NCBI RefSeq assembly: GCF_009371885.1 | Contig: NZ_QLZA01000002.1 | Location: 1 to 64,000 of the forward strand | Direction: 5' to 3' | Length of the DNA: 64,000 nucleotides | DNA from: Bifidobacterium tibiigranuli | Lineage (GTDB): Bacteria > Actinomycetota > Actinomycetes > Actinomycetales > Bifidobacteriaceae | Shown here: piece by piece, positions 8,392 to 17,780 of the stretch | How positions within the stretch are numbered: position 1 is the stretch's first letter | How the letters are laid out: each line of letters begins with the position of its first letter | Made by a program: the position numbers and the translations under genes | The notes under the pieces: generated by a model | What the model was told of the DNA's origin: nothing | Database searches by the model: none | What the model saw: the letters and a program-made list of their open reading frames with translations, nothing else

Positions 8392-9855
8392 CTAGGACAA
8401 CTGAACCGGCATGCAGTTGTCCGCAGTCAGGCCGTTGGCGGAGCACCATCCTTTGGCCTCGTCAGCCGAGCCGAAGGATTCGCCGGAAAGGATGACATAG
8501 AAGTTGGCGTCGAAGCCGCGAGCCGTATAGTAGCTGTATTTCGAAGCCCAGATGAGGATGGCCTTGGGGTGTGCGATGCGCATCTGCAGGAACTGCTCCA
8601 TGATGTCGCGATACTGCCATGTCTTGCCTTCCGCCTGCAGATCCTTCTTCTTGCTGGAAAGCTGCGTGGTCGTCGTGGAGTAGAACTGGTTGGCGGCATC
8701 CGCATCGTTGTCGAGCTGCCAGTTGAGCGCGGATTGGGCGTTGCTCTCGATCTGCGCGTCGTCGATGTTCGCGCCGCCCAGCGCGCCACTGTCCGAAGGG
8801 GCCACAGTGCCGTTCGGGGTGCCGTGCGGCTGGACGGTGACATCCGTGTTCGAAGTCCTGATCGCGTCGTACGGACGCCAGTACTGCATCGTGGTGAAGG
8901 CCAGCTTGACCGTGGACGTGCCGCCGCTGAACGATATTGGCGAGTGCGAGAAGTCATAAACCGCCGACGCCACGACATCGCCGCCGTCCTTGATGGTGAC
9001 CGTGACTCCTGACTCGGCGAATTTCGCATTCTTACTTGCGCAATTGCTCTGCGCAGAGAAAGTCACGATGAGCGTGGCATTGCTGTGATCCACCGATTCA
9101 AGCGAAAGATCCGGCGCGCTGGTGCATGCCTTGGCAGCCGTGCTGGGTGACTTCGACGAGCCGTTGGACTGCGCCGTGGCATTCTGCTGCGTTTGCGAGG
9201 CATTCTGCTTCGCACCATTATTCGAGCCAGAGCCGCGCAAAGCGAACCACCACACGCCAAGCCCCACCGCCAGCAGCACGAGCAGGGCGCATACGACGGC
9301 GATGATTCTGCGGCGCGATGCGTCGCCTTGCTTCTGCGTATTCGCATCCTGATTACTTCCGCTGCCACCAGGGTACGTGGCAAAAGCGCCAATCGCCGCA
9401 GGCGGGAGCGCCGGAGGGATTGCCGGAGGAGCCACTGCGGGAATCATCGGCGGAACTTCGCCGTTCTTCTTGTCGGCGGGCGTTAGAGAGAACTGCGTTG
9501 CAGCGGGAGCGGCTGCTGCAGTAGTGGCGCCAGCGCCGGCGGCTGCAAACATAGGCATGGCCTGCGTTGCGCCCACCGGCATGCCCGTATTGGCCGAACC
9601 AGCAGATTCGGCTACAGCGGGCGAAGCGGCAACACTCAGCCGCGCCCCACAGGATTCGCAGAAGCGCATATCAACGGTAATCGGAGTGCCGCATTGCGGG
9701 CACGTCGGCGCAGCAGCAGGAGCGACGGCGGTCACAGCAGCAGCGTTGGCAACAACAGCGGGCGGCGCAATCTCCGGCTGCTCGGTGCCACAACTCGCGC
9801 AGAACCGGTCATCATCGTCCATCTCGGTCCCGCAGGACACGCACGCCTTCGCCAT
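8392..9855 (-). CDS. Double zinc-ribbon membrane protein
   Basis: The start is ATG 9855, with GGAGGG seven bases upstream. The 487-residue protein begins with two zinc ribbons (CVSCGTEMDDDDRFCASCG and CPQCGTPITVDMRFCESCG), then an Ala/Pro-rich linker, one membrane segment (RRRIIAVVCALLVLLAVGLGVWW, about residues 185-210) and an outside C-terminal half with a beta-rich region and no enzyme motif. The topology (zinc ribbons in the cytoplasm, domain outside) is shared by the next gene. It is the first of three neighbouring zinc-ribbon proteins. The function is unknown; a role in envelope sensing or assembly is only a guess. Confidence 0.85.
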   Translation of the reverse strand: MAKACVSCGTEMDDDDRFCASCGTEQPEIAPPAVVANAAAVTAVAPAAAPTCPQCGTPITVDMRFCESCGARLSVAASPAVAESAGSANTGMPVGATQAMPMFAAAGAGATTAAAAPAATQFSLTPADKKNGEVPPMIPAVAPPAIPPALPPAAIGAFATYPGGSGSNQDANTQKQGDASRRRIIAVVCALLVLLAVGLGVWWFALRGSGSNNGAKQNASQTQQNATAQSNGSSKSPSTAAKACTSAPDLSLESVDHSNATLIVTFSAQSNCASKNAKFAESGVTVTIKDGGDVVASAVYDFSHSPISFSGGTSTVKLAFTTMQYWRPYDAIRTSNTDVTVQPHGTPNGTVAPSDSGALGGANIDDAQIESNAQSALNWQLDNDADAANQFYSTTTTQLSSKKKDLQAEGKTWQYRDIMEQFLQMRIAHPKAILIWASKYSYYTARGFDANFYVILSGESFGSADEAKGWCSANGLTADNCMPVQLS

Positions 9856-9990
9856 TGATGCTCCCTCCGCCATACTGCCGTCACACTCAGCTTATATACA
9901 GCTACCCTTTATCCTTGCACAATCGTTAAACCTTGCGCTGTAGGTGTTCAGTTTTGATGCTTCGCCGTTGAAGGCAGGCCATGAGCCACC

Positions 9991-12663
9991 TCAATCCTGC
10001 GGAGCGAAGAATACCCCGCCAACATTGCTATTGAACAGCTCACCATTCTTGGCTTCCGAACCGGCTATCACCGGAGTGGATAGCGCACTTCCATCGGGAA
10101 GGTTGTTCATACCACCAAAACTCCGTATCGAATCACCGAGTTGAGCCACCGGAAAACCTTTCGGATACAAAGTAAACGACCCACACGAACCAATGCCCGT
10201 CGTGACTTCCGACTTATCGACCGTGAGAATTCGCATGCCCTTGTCTGTGTTTTGGTCAACATAGGAATCTCCTGGCTTCCCCTCAAAATGCAAGGCACCA
10301 GCATCGCACTGCAAGGCGTATGAGCCATCCGTGTTCTTCGTTGCCGAAGCGAATCTGCCTGTAAAACGGCTCTCCCTAATCGTCCCCTGCGGGTGCTCGG
10401 GAGTGGTGTCACCGTCACCTGTCGCGTTGTATCTCATCGCTCGTCCTGAGAAACTGCCATCGCCATTTACGGTCAGCTTTGATTTCCACATGGTGCCCAC
10501 GTCATACACATACTGCCCCGCGGCCTGCTGCATCGCCGCCTTCAGCACCACTTTTGCCGCGCTGTCAGCAGCCGCATTATTCTTCGGCTTAGGCGGGTTC
10601 TTGACATCGGGCAGCGCGTCCCAATCGACCGACGCGGAATCGACAAGATAATATGCCGTGTCATCCGAAGGGGCAGGCTTTACTGGTTCCATTGAAGAAC
10701 CGTTGCCCCACGGCAAGAACGGATTGGGAGTCGTTAATGATGTAATCGGAATGCTGGAAGAGTCATACAGGGTCTTGTCACGACGAATAAAGAACGGACG
10801 CGACGTATCCACCGGTTTGCCTTTTTTCGCGTCGGCAACGGATTGCTTGTCGAAATATCCCGAAGCGACAACTTTATTGACATCAGCGCCAACTGGGAAA
10901 TAGACGTAGAGCGGTCCCATATCGTAGCGTGCTCCCGACCACTTGCCATCACTAGGCGCACCTTCTGTTATCCACTTGCCACCGATACAATTACCGCCTT
11001 CACGCCCCAACTTATACGTGTCACCGCATGTAAAGCCAGTAAGAGTGGAAAGCGGCAGCAGTTCAAAAGCACCAGTGTTGCCTGTGAATAAGTTGTTAAT
11101 CATGCTATCGTTCGGGCAAGCACTCTGCTGTCCCGAAACACAAAACACCAGATTATCCTCGAAAGTCCAGCGCTGATCCGGTGTCTGATACTCGGAACTC
11201 GACACACCATTCGTCTCGCCATCCGAATTTTTCGTAAAGTCGACGCAATCATTCTTGCTATTGCAGTAGCGTCCCTGCACCGGTGCTGTCATAGGATTAA
11301 GACTGTCTGGGTCATATTGTCCAGACACCGCATCCTTCATTCCCGAAGCGTCGATACCGTAGAACAGCGTGAGCGCACCGCCTTGCGCGGGGGTGCCGGG
11401 TGCGGGGTCGGAATCGACGACTTTGCCGAGCATGTTCTTCGCGGAGAAGCGGGGGCGCAGGGTCACGTCGAAGCCGAGCTTGCCGTATTGGCTTTGCGCG
11501 GCGTTTTTGTCGGTGCCGATAATGTCATAGCTCACGCCCGTTCCCCGCGCGGCGACGGCGAGCTTGATGCCGGACGCCGGGTCGGTCACCGGCTGACCGT
11601 CAGCGGGCTGCGAGGCGACAACCGTGCCCTCTTTGATCTTGCTGCCGTTGACCACGACCTGCTTGTACGCCACCGGCACGCCCATATCCTGCACTGCGGC
11701 GGCCGCCTTGCTAAGGCTCTGCCCGGTCGTGCCCTTCGGGACGCCGGGGCCTTGCGACGAGAGCACGGTGACGGTCGTGCCGCGATAATGCTGCCCGGCG
11801 TGAACGTTTTTGTACCCAAGGAAGGTGCCGCTCTTCTCGCGGGAGAACTGCACCGTAACCTTGGGCGTGAAGCCTTGCTGGCTCAGCGCCTTGGACACCT
11901 CTTTCGCCGACGAGCCGGACTTCCCGCCAGCGGATACGCCCGCCGGATCGGGGATGGCGTTTCCGCCCCACAGACCGGCCTGATAAGTGCCGAACAGCGC
12001 TGCGACGACCACGGCAATCACGGCTACTAGCGCGATGATGATGCGAATGCGCCGCGATGGCGAAACTGCTGTGGTTGCTGCGGTTACTGGTGCAGCGGTT
12101 ACAGTTGCGGAGATTGCAGTCGCCGCTGGCGCTGGTGCTGCGCCCTCGGCTACCTCGGCCTCGGCGACCTCACCTATCTCATCTATCTCGCTGACAGGTG
12201 GAGTCGCGCCATTCGGCTGTGCTTCCGCCTGCATTTCAGCCGGCGCTTCGGCTTCCCAAGCGGATTCGGCCGCTTGAGGCTCCTCGACTGAATCAGACGA
12301 CGCGACTGATACAACCGGCTCAGCTGACTCACTTGACGTTGCGTCACCGACAGCAGCATCGTCATCGGGGTCGCTGCTGTCAATGTCGACGCCGCTACCG
12401 GCGTTGTCATCGACGCTGCCATTGCCGCCATCGACACCATCACCGCCATCAGCATCAGCCTCGCCGGCATGACTGTCAACGGTATCCATCTCACCGACAC
12501 CAGTATTATCGACATTCGTAACAGAAGCGAGCGAAGTCGAATCGTCGGCTGCCACAGTTTCGGCATCACCCAGCGAAGCACCACTCTGCGCAGTCGCTGC
12601 GCCGCATTGGTCACAGAAGGCAGCATTGTCATCGATTTTGTGGCCGCATTGCGTGCAGTACAT
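9991..12663 (-). CDS. Zinc-ribbon membrane protein with PASTA-like repeats
   Basis: ATG 12663 is preceded by AAGGAG at nine bases, so the longer frame to 12822 is set aside. The 890-residue protein starts MYCTQCGHKIDDNAAFCDQCG (zinc ribbon), has a long Asp/Glu/Ala-rich linker (about 30-200), one membrane segment (RIRIIIALVAVIAVVVAALFG), then two or three PASTA-like repeats (for example FTPKVTVQFSREKSG...HYRGTTVTVLSSQGPG and VVVNGSKIKEGTVVASQPADG) and a large extracellular part with several Cys. PASTA domains usually bind peptidoglycan fragments or support kinases; here no kinase is fused. It is followed on the same strand by the double-ribbon gene, with 135 bp between them. Confidence 0.85.
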   Translation of the reverse strand: MYCTQCGHKIDDNAAFCDQCGAATAQSGASLGDAETVAADDSTSLASVTNVDNTGVGEMDTVDSHAGEADADGGDGVDGGNGSVDDNAGSGVDIDSSDPDDDAAVGDATSSESAEPVVSVASSDSVEEPQAAESAWEAEAPAEMQAEAQPNGATPPVSEIDEIGEVAEAEVAEGAAPAPAATAISATVTAAPVTAATTAVSPSRRIRIIIALVAVIAVVVAALFGTYQAGLWGGNAIPDPAGVSAGGKSGSSAKEVSKALSQQGFTPKVTVQFSREKSGTFLGYKNVHAGQHYRGTTVTVLSSQGPGVPKGTTGQSLSKAAAAVQDMGVPVAYKQVVVNGSKIKEGTVVASQPADGQPVTDPASGIKLAVAARGTGVSYDIIGTDKNAAQSQYGKLGFDVTLRPRFSAKNMLGKVVDSDPAPGTPAQGGALTLFYGIDASGMKDAVSGQYDPDSLNPMTAPVQGRYCNSKNDCVDFTKNSDGETNGVSSSEYQTPDQRWTFEDNLVFCVSGQQSACPNDSMINNLFTGNTGAFELLPLSTLTGFTCGDTYKLGREGGNCIGGKWITEGAPSDGKWSGARYDMGPLYVYFPVGADVNKVVASGYFDKQSVADAKKGKPVDTSRPFFIRRDKTLYDSSSIPITSLTTPNPFLPWGNGSSMEPVKPAPSDDTAYYLVDSASVDWDALPDVKNPPKPKNNAAADSAAKVVLKAAMQQAAGQYVYDVGTMWKSKLTVNGDGSFSGRAMRYNATGDGDTTPEHPQGTIRESRFTGRFASATKNTDGSYALQCDAGALHFEGKPGDSYVDQNTDKGMRILTVDKSEVTTGIGSCGSFTLYPKGFPVAQLGDSIRSFGGMNNLPDGSALSTPVIAGSEAKNGELFNSNVGGVFFAPQD

Positions 12664-12853
12664 GCTTGCAGACTCCTTTGTGTCGCAACATTCCCTGAAT
12701 TGGCAGGTCTGCGCCGCACGTCGGCCTGTCGCGGGCATCGCATGGCTGCGAACACCAATATGTGCCGCATCCGTGACGATATCTGCTGATAGTCTACACG
12801 TAACGTTCAGAAATCTTGTCAACGACGTTCAGGAAACGAACGAAGGGGAAGTT

Positions 12854-14764
12854 ATGTTCTGCAGCCAATGCGGCACGAAACTCAACGACAACGCGAAATT
12901 CTGCTCCCGCTGCGGGCAGCGGGTCGCCATGGCAGCGCCGCCGCAAACGCCCACGCCGGTTACAGCCGTGCAGCCTACAGCCGCGCCGGTTGCTGGCGTC
13001 AGTCAAACCGTGCCAGTAACCGCACAGATCAATCAAACCGCCGCCTCAGCTCCGACTGGGCAGACAGCTCCCTTGGTCAACCTCGCTGCATCGGCAACTC
13101 CCGTCACGCCCGTGCAGGTTCCAGCCATGCCTACCGCAACAGTCCCCGCACCCATAGCACACACACCCGTGGCACCCACACCTGCACCCACCGCACCAGC
13201 TACCACTGCTCCCGCACCCGCAGCCGTGCCGCCCGCAATCTCGCCAGCCACGTCCCCGATCGCTCCAACCGCCGCCGCACCCGCGAACCCAATCACGAGC
13301 AATCCGCTCATCGGCCGCCTGTTCAACCCCGCCAGCCTGAAAACCATGCTTGTTTCACTTGGCACCGGCCTAGGGGCGGCGCTGGCCGTGGGGCTCGTCG
13401 CCGCGCTATGCATATCGATTGTCATTCCGCCATCGTCGTGGCTGTCCGCGCTGTCGTCATCGAATTCCAGCGTCTCCTATGCGCTCGACGGCTCAGATGC
13501 GTATATCGCCATGCCGAATTTCGTGCAGATTCTCGTCGCGATAGTGATTGCGGGGCTCTCAGGAAGCTTCTCCGTGCAAGCTTCAGGCCCGGTCGGCAGC
13601 AATAACGCATACGTCTCGCTGCAGCAGCTCGGCGTACACACCTCAATCTGGCTCCCGGTAGGCCTGTCCGGGCTCGCGCTGCTCATCGGCGCGGCATTCG
13701 GCTCATACATGCTCGCCCGCAAACGCGAAGCCCCCGTGCAAGTACGCTGGGATGGAGCCGCGAGCGCCGCGATAATCGGCCTGGGCTCCGGGCTCGTTCT
13801 GCTCATACTGGGTGCGCTGTTCCCGCTGAGCATCAAGGGGTCGGCGGATCAATTCTCCGCATCCGGCGCATTGGACGGCGCTTCGCTGCGCACTTTCGCT
13901 ATGGGCTTCCTGCTCGCAGGCATCGGCGCGCTGATTGGCTACGCGATGGCGCGGTTCGCCCCGGACAGCAGCAATGTCGCCCTTGCGCTGTGGCGCTGGA
14001 CGCACCGCACCCGCGGATTCGTGCGCACCGTCGTTGAATCGTTTGCCATCTACTGGCTGGTCTTCACCGTCATCGGCGTCGTCGTATTCATCTGGCTTAT
14101 CGCGCAGACGCATCAGCCGAAACTGTTTCTGCTGCTGTTCCTCGCCTTCCCCTATCTTCCGGTTGCGCTGTTCGCCTTGGCCGCATTCGGCACGATCGCG
14201 TACAGCGGCTACGGTCCGGCGCTGAATTTCTCTCTGTTCGGCTTCGCCAAGCCTGCCGGTTCCAGCACCTCGATTGACTCCTCCCCTGCCGTTGCCGTCG
14301 GATGGCAGCTGTGGCTGCTGTTCCTCGCCTTCGTCCTCGCCACAATCGTCATCGTGCTGCGCACGTCCTTGCGCAATATGCAGGATCCCTGGTACGCCGC
14401 GTGGAAGCACACGTGGAAAAGCCCGGTTGCAGTCGGCGTGCTCTGGATTGTGTTCACCGTAATCATGAGCTTCGGAGCCTCGCTGAGCTTCAATGGCTTC
14501 TCAGGGGCGCTGAGCAGCATTCTGAGCAACTACGATCTCACGAGCGAGATTCACCCCTATCATTTCTCCATCGCCATCGCGGCATGGTTCTTCATCATCG
14601 CGGGCCTGTGGGCCTTCATCATCGAGGCATTGGCGATGCGCGTCGGGCCGACCATCATCGCCTCCATGCCGGGAATGGGCAAGTTCCTCGCCGGCGGCTA
14701 CGTTCAACCGACGCCCGCGCAGATTGCAGCGCGCGCGAAGGCAAGATTAGCGTCCGTTTCGTAG
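12854..14764 (+). CDS. Zinc-ribbon polytopic membrane protein
   Basis: The start ATG 12854 lies just after GAAGGGGAAGTT, which rules out the longer frame from 12626. The 636-residue protein opens with MFCSQCGTKLNDNAKFCSRCG, then a Pro/Ala/Thr-rich linker to about residue 155, then about eight to ten hydrophobic segments (such as LVSLGTGLGAALAVGLVAAL and SGLALLIGAAFGSYM). It is divergent from the PASTA-like zinc-ribbon gene across 190 bp, so shared control is likely. No transporter or enzyme signature is recognised. The last codons overlap the first unit of a 62-bp repeat array. Confidence 0.8.
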   Translation: MFCSQCGTKLNDNAKFCSRCGQRVAMAAPPQTPTPVTAVQPTAAPVAGVSQTVPVTAQINQTAASAPTGQTAPLVNLAASATPVTPVQVPAMPTATVPAPIAHTPVAPTPAPTAPATTAPAPAAVPPAISPATSPIAPTAAAPANPITSNPLIGRLFNPASLKTMLVSLGTGLGAALAVGLVAALCISIVIPPSSWLSALSSSNSSVSYALDGSDAYIAMPNFVQILVAIVIAGLSGSFSVQASGPVGSNNAYVSLQQLGVHTSIWLPVGLSGLALLIGAAFGSYMLARKREAPVQVRWDGAASAAIIGLGSGLVLLILGALFPLSIKGSADQFSASGALDGASLRTFAMGFLLAGIGALIGYAMARFAPDSSNVALALWRWTHRTRGFVRTVVESFAIYWLVFTVIGVVVFIWLIAQTHQPKLFLLLFLAFPYLPVALFALAAFGTIAYSGYGPALNFSLFGFAKPAGSSTSIDSSPAVAVGWQLWLLFLAFVLATIVIVLRTSLRNMQDPWYAAWKHTWKSPVAVGVLWIVFTVIMSFGASLSFNGFSGALSSILSNYDLTSEIHPYHFSIAIAAWFFIIAGLWAFIIEALAMRVGPTIIASMPGMGKFLAGGYVQPTPAQIAARAKARLASVS

Positions 14765-14930
14765 CGCTAACTATGCCCTAACGCTACAATCCGGACGCTA
14801 ACGAAGCCTTACAGACCGTTGTGTAGCGCTACCCGAGGGCTAATCGAACGAAACGGACGCTGAGTGCTCATCAGCGTCCGTTTCGTGCCATTACAGGAAG
14901 ACTGTCGCTACAACCCGGACGCTAACCAAA
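14748..14930. repeat. Tandem palindromic units, 62-bp period, locus 2
   Basis: GCGTCCGTTTCG occurs at 14750 and 14874, exactly 124 bp apart, and a diverged copy lies half way (14812). CCGGACGCTAA occurs at 14791 and 14915 with a relative at 14853. The best hairpin has 16-bp perfect arms (14848-14863 and 14871-14886). The first unit overlaps the 3' end of the upstream gene. Confidence 0.75.
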
Positions 14931-14933
14931 AGA

Positions 14934-14973
14934 GGGTGCGGGCGAAAAGCATTCCAACTTTTCGTCCGCACCC
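14934..14973 (-). terminator. Terminator of the PPC/DUF5648 gene
   Basis: Arms 14934-14949 and 14958-14973 pair over 16 bp with one mismatch that is G-U in RNA. On the minus strand the stem is followed by TCTTTT. It lies about 35 bp after the stop at 15009. Confidence 0.7.
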
Positions 14974-15008
14974 CTGAGTCTAGAGATCAGATTGTGGCGA
15001 CAGCCGGT

Positions 15009-16262
15009 TTACAGTCCTTTCCAGGCAGTGCCTTCCTGATGCCAGCCGGCCTTGCCGACAGCCGCATACTCCGTGGCACTCGTCGTGTAGACGTGCTCGC
15101 CCGAATGCGGGTTGTACAGGCGGTACACGGTCACCGGGCCGGCCGGATTCGCATACCACGCCACGCCCTCGCTGCGCCAGCCCAGACTCACAAGCTTATT
15201 GTGCTCCGCCTGATTCAGCGTCCAGTTGTGATTGCCGTTGTGCGGGTTGTACTCGCGATATACCGGCACCAGGCCCGAGGCGGAGCCCTGCTTGGCCGCG
15301 TTGAACGACACGCCCTCGTACTTCCAGCCCAGCTTCACCAGCGCGTCCTTCTCACCCAGGCTCGTCGTGTAATGATGCAGCCCGGAGTTCTTGTTGTACA
15401 CGCGATACACCGGCACCGGAGTTCCCTTCCCCGCCGGAGTCGGCTTAGATGTCGGCTTAGGAGCAGGAGCAGGAGCGGGAGTCGCGGGGGTGTAGCTGAC
15501 CTTCAGCTGATAGTCGGCGTCATCCCAGGAATAGCCGGCGTTCACTTTGACATAGTACGTGCCCGCTGCAAGGGAGTGCGCCGGCGTATTGCAATAGCCA
15601 CTACCCGAACTGCACCGTACATAGTCAACGGGATCGTAGTCGGCATAACCGCCCGGGGACGTATACATGCTCAAAACATAGTCACCGCTGTCTGTGTTCG
15701 TATTCATGTCGAGCCGCACACTGCCCTTCGCGGGAACCGTGTACTTGAACCAATCCGTATCACTGCCGCTGGCGATATTGCCGGCGTAGAACGTGTTCAG
15801 CTTGACAGGCGTGGCGGCAGAAGGATTGTTGTCCGGCTCGACCTCGGTAAGCTTACTGCCCTCGTTCACATAATTGACGCGAAGCGTATAAGAAGTCTTA
15901 GGAAACCAAGCTTGTATACGCACGTAATATGTGCCAGCGGGAAAACGGTGAACGTCAGAGGCAGCGCCATTGTCATCGTGTTGCTGCGTGCTACCAGCGC
16001 TCGTGAATAAACGAACATCAGGGTCGCTTAGATTACTACCGCTTATCCAGACCTTGCCTTTCGCTGGAATCGTGTACTTGAACCAGTTGTTATCATAGCT
16101 ACCATAGTCAGTACCTACGGCGCCCGACACAGTCGTATTCACCGCGATGGCCTTGGCCGTATCGGACGTATTGCCCGTATCCGCCGACGCGGACGGCGCG
16201 ACGAACGCGCCCGCCACCAGCATCGCCGCCGTGGCAAGCACCGCGGCAAAACGCTTCTTCAT
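15009..16262 (-). CDS. Secreted protein with two PPC-type domains and DUF5648
   Basis: The 417-residue protein has a clear signal peptide (MKKRFAAVLATAAMLVAGAFVAPSASA). Two pre-peptidase C-terminal-like beta domains follow (about 35-150 and 150-260), each ending in an AGTYYVKV or AGTYYVRI strand. After a Pro/Thr/Ala linker come three DUF5648-type repeats (VYRVYNKNSGLHHYTTS, VYREYNPHNGNHNWT, VYRLYNPHSGEHVYTTS), with aromatic residues typical of wall or glycan binding modules. No sortase motif is seen, so attachment is probably non-covalent. AAAGGGG precedes the ATG. A ten-G tract about 115 bp upstream may vary its expression. Confidence 0.85.
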   Translation of the reverse strand: MKKRFAAVLATAAMLVAGAFVAPSASADTGNTSDTAKAIAVNTTVSGAVGTDYGSYDNNWFKYTIPAKGKVWISGSNLSDPDVRLFTSAGSTQQHDDNGAASDVHRFPAGTYYVRIQAWFPKTSYTLRVNYVNEGSKLTEVEPDNNPSAATPVKLNTFYAGNIASGSDTDWFKYTVPAKGSVRLDMNTNTDSGDYVLSMYTSPGGYADYDPVDYVRCSSGSGYCNTPAHSLAAGTYYVKVNAGYSWDDADYQLKVSYTPATPAPAPAPKPTSKPTPAGKGTPVPVYRVYNKNSGLHHYTTSLGEKDALVKLGWKYEGVSFNAAKQGSASGLVPVYREYNPHNGNHNWTLNQAEHNKLVSLGWRSEGVAWYANPAGPVTVYRLYNPHSGEHVYTTSATEYAAVGKAGWHQEGTAWKGL

Positions 16263-16376
16263 GGAAACCCCTTTGCTTAAAGATTCTCTCGAAACCGCTC
16301 ATTTCGCGCAGGCACCCCACCGCCACTATGCATATGCAGCACCAAGGCTCACATAACCTGTTCCCGCCTCAAAATA

Positions 16377-16386
16377 CCCCCCCCCC
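16377..16386 (-). repeat. G10 homopolymer upstream of a secreted-protein gene
   Basis: Ten Gs on the minus strand directly precede TATTTT (16371-16376), a possible -10 element, about 105 bp before the start codon of the PPC/DUF5648 gene. No -35 element at normal distance is evident. The tract is not inside a reading frame joined to the gene, so any effect would be on transcription or the leader. Confidence 0.7.
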
Positions 16387-16539
16387 GTACAATTTAGGCC
16401 CTTCCATACGTCAGCAGACCTCACGTACCACCAAAACGCCCGCCGCGCACCGGCATGCCCGCAATCGTGGAAGCAGCATTGCACGACCTCTGATTCGCAT
16501 TCAGTTGCGTTCATCTCACGTTTTCTCCATATTTTCCGT

Positions 16540-16610
16540 GCGTTTGGGCAACATTTACCACACGTTTGGGCAACCCGCCGTCTGATGATGCTCCGAGATG
16601 CCTGTATATT
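16540..16610 (+). promoter_or_regulatory. Direct repeats and candidate -10 upstream of prs
   Basis: CGTTTGGGCAAC occurs at 16540 and 16563, 23 bp apart (about two helical turns), followed by TATATT at 16605-16610 as a possible -10 element 87 bp before the prs start. The direct repeats may be a regulator site. The interval 16263-16696 contains no gene. Confidence 0.35.
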
Positions 16611-16696
16611 GGAAGGCGGCTCGATTTCGGCTCAAGCGTGATGAAACCCGAACACCAAGCAGTGCACGTCACATTCATGTCATGGGAAGGCGAAAC

Positions 16697-17710
16697 ATGT
16701 CGGCGATTCTCGAAGGCACTCCGGACAGGCGGCTGGTCGTTGTGACGGGTCGCGCGTACCCGGAACAGGCGCAGGCGACCGCAGCATGTCTGGGCTCGAA
16801 GCTGGTGGACACCACCGCCTATGACTTCGCGAACGGCGAGATGTACGTGCGCTTCACCGAACCGGTGCGCGGGGCCGATGCCTTCGTCATTCAGGCGCAT
16901 ACCGACCCGATCAACACATGGATCATGGAGCAGCTGCTCATGGTGGATGCGCTCAAGCGAGCCTCCGCCCGATCAATCACCGTCGTCGCACCATTCCTGG
17001 GCTATTCGCGCCAGGACAAGAAGCATCAGGGCCGCGAGCCCATCACCGCCCGGCTCATGTTCGACCTGTTCCACGCCGCCGGCGCCGACCGCATCATGAC
17101 CGTGGACCTGCACGCGCCGCAGGAGCAGGGCTTCTTCGATGGCCCGGTCGACCACCTGACCGCCATGCCGGTGCTGCTCGACTACGTGCGCGGCAGCGTG
17201 CCGCTGGCCGAGGCGACCGTGGTCTCCCCCGACGCCGGGCGCATCAGGGTTTCGGAGCAGTGGGCCGCCAAGCTCGGCGGGCTGCCGCTCGCCTTCATCC
17301 ATAAGACGCGCGACATCACGCGCCCGAACCACGCCGAGGCGCATGGCATCATCGGCGATGTCGAAGCACGCGACTGCATCGTTGTGGACGATATGATCGA
17401 CACGGCCGGCACGATCTGCGAGGCCGTGCGCACCCTGCACGACGCCGGCGCGAAAAGCGTCACGCTCGTCGCCACGCACGGACTGCTTTCCGGGCCAGCC
17501 GTCGAACGGCTGAAAGACTGCGGCGCGCGCGAAATCGTCCTCATGGACACCGTGCCCGTGCCTCAGGAGAAGCGTCTGCCGAACATGACCGTGCTGTCCG
17601 TCGCCCCGCTGCTGGCCGCCGGCATCCGCTCGGTGTTCGAATCCGGCTCCGTGAGCACACTGCTCGACGGCCTGCCGAACGACATTCGCCCGCGCAACAT
17701 CTATGCGTGA
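16697..17710 (+). CDS. prs: Ribose-phosphate pyrophosphokinase
   Basis: The enzyme makes PRPP from ribose 5-phosphate and ATP for purine, pyrimidine, His, Trp and NAD synthesis. ATG 16697 has GGAAGG six bases upstream; length is 337 residues, normal for the family. Visible motifs are the nucleotide region NGEMYVRF, the conserved SRQDKKHQGREPIT loop, VDLHAPQEQGFF, and the PRPP-binding IVVDDMIDTAGT. The gene stands alone on the plus strand, with the TTAAGCAC element downstream. Confidence 0.95.
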   Translation: MSAILEGTPDRRLVVVTGRAYPEQAQATAACLGSKLVDTTAYDFANGEMYVRFTEPVRGADAFVIQAHTDPINTWIMEQLLMVDALKRASARSITVVAPFLGYSRQDKKHQGREPITARLMFDLFHAAGADRIMTVDLHAPQEQGFFDGPVDHLTAMPVLLDYVRGSVPLAEATVVSPDAGRIRVSEQWAAKLGGLPLAFIHKTRDITRPNHAEAHGIIGDVEARDCIVVDDMIDTAGTICEAVRTLHDAGAKSVTLVATHGLLSGPAVERLKDCGAREIVLMDTVPVPQEKRLPNMTVLSVAPLLAAGIRSVFESGSVSTLLDGLPNDIRPRNIYA

Positions 17711-17780
17711 TTGATGTTCTGTCGCCTGCACTGCTTCGCCCACGCTGCTTCGCTTGCTTCACCCGCACCCTTCACCATTA

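Noticed and set aside
16326..16514. Short minus-strand open frame through the second G tract
   Set aside because: No ribosome binding site and no frame link to the downstream secreted-protein gene; the tract seems to be regulatory rather than coding.
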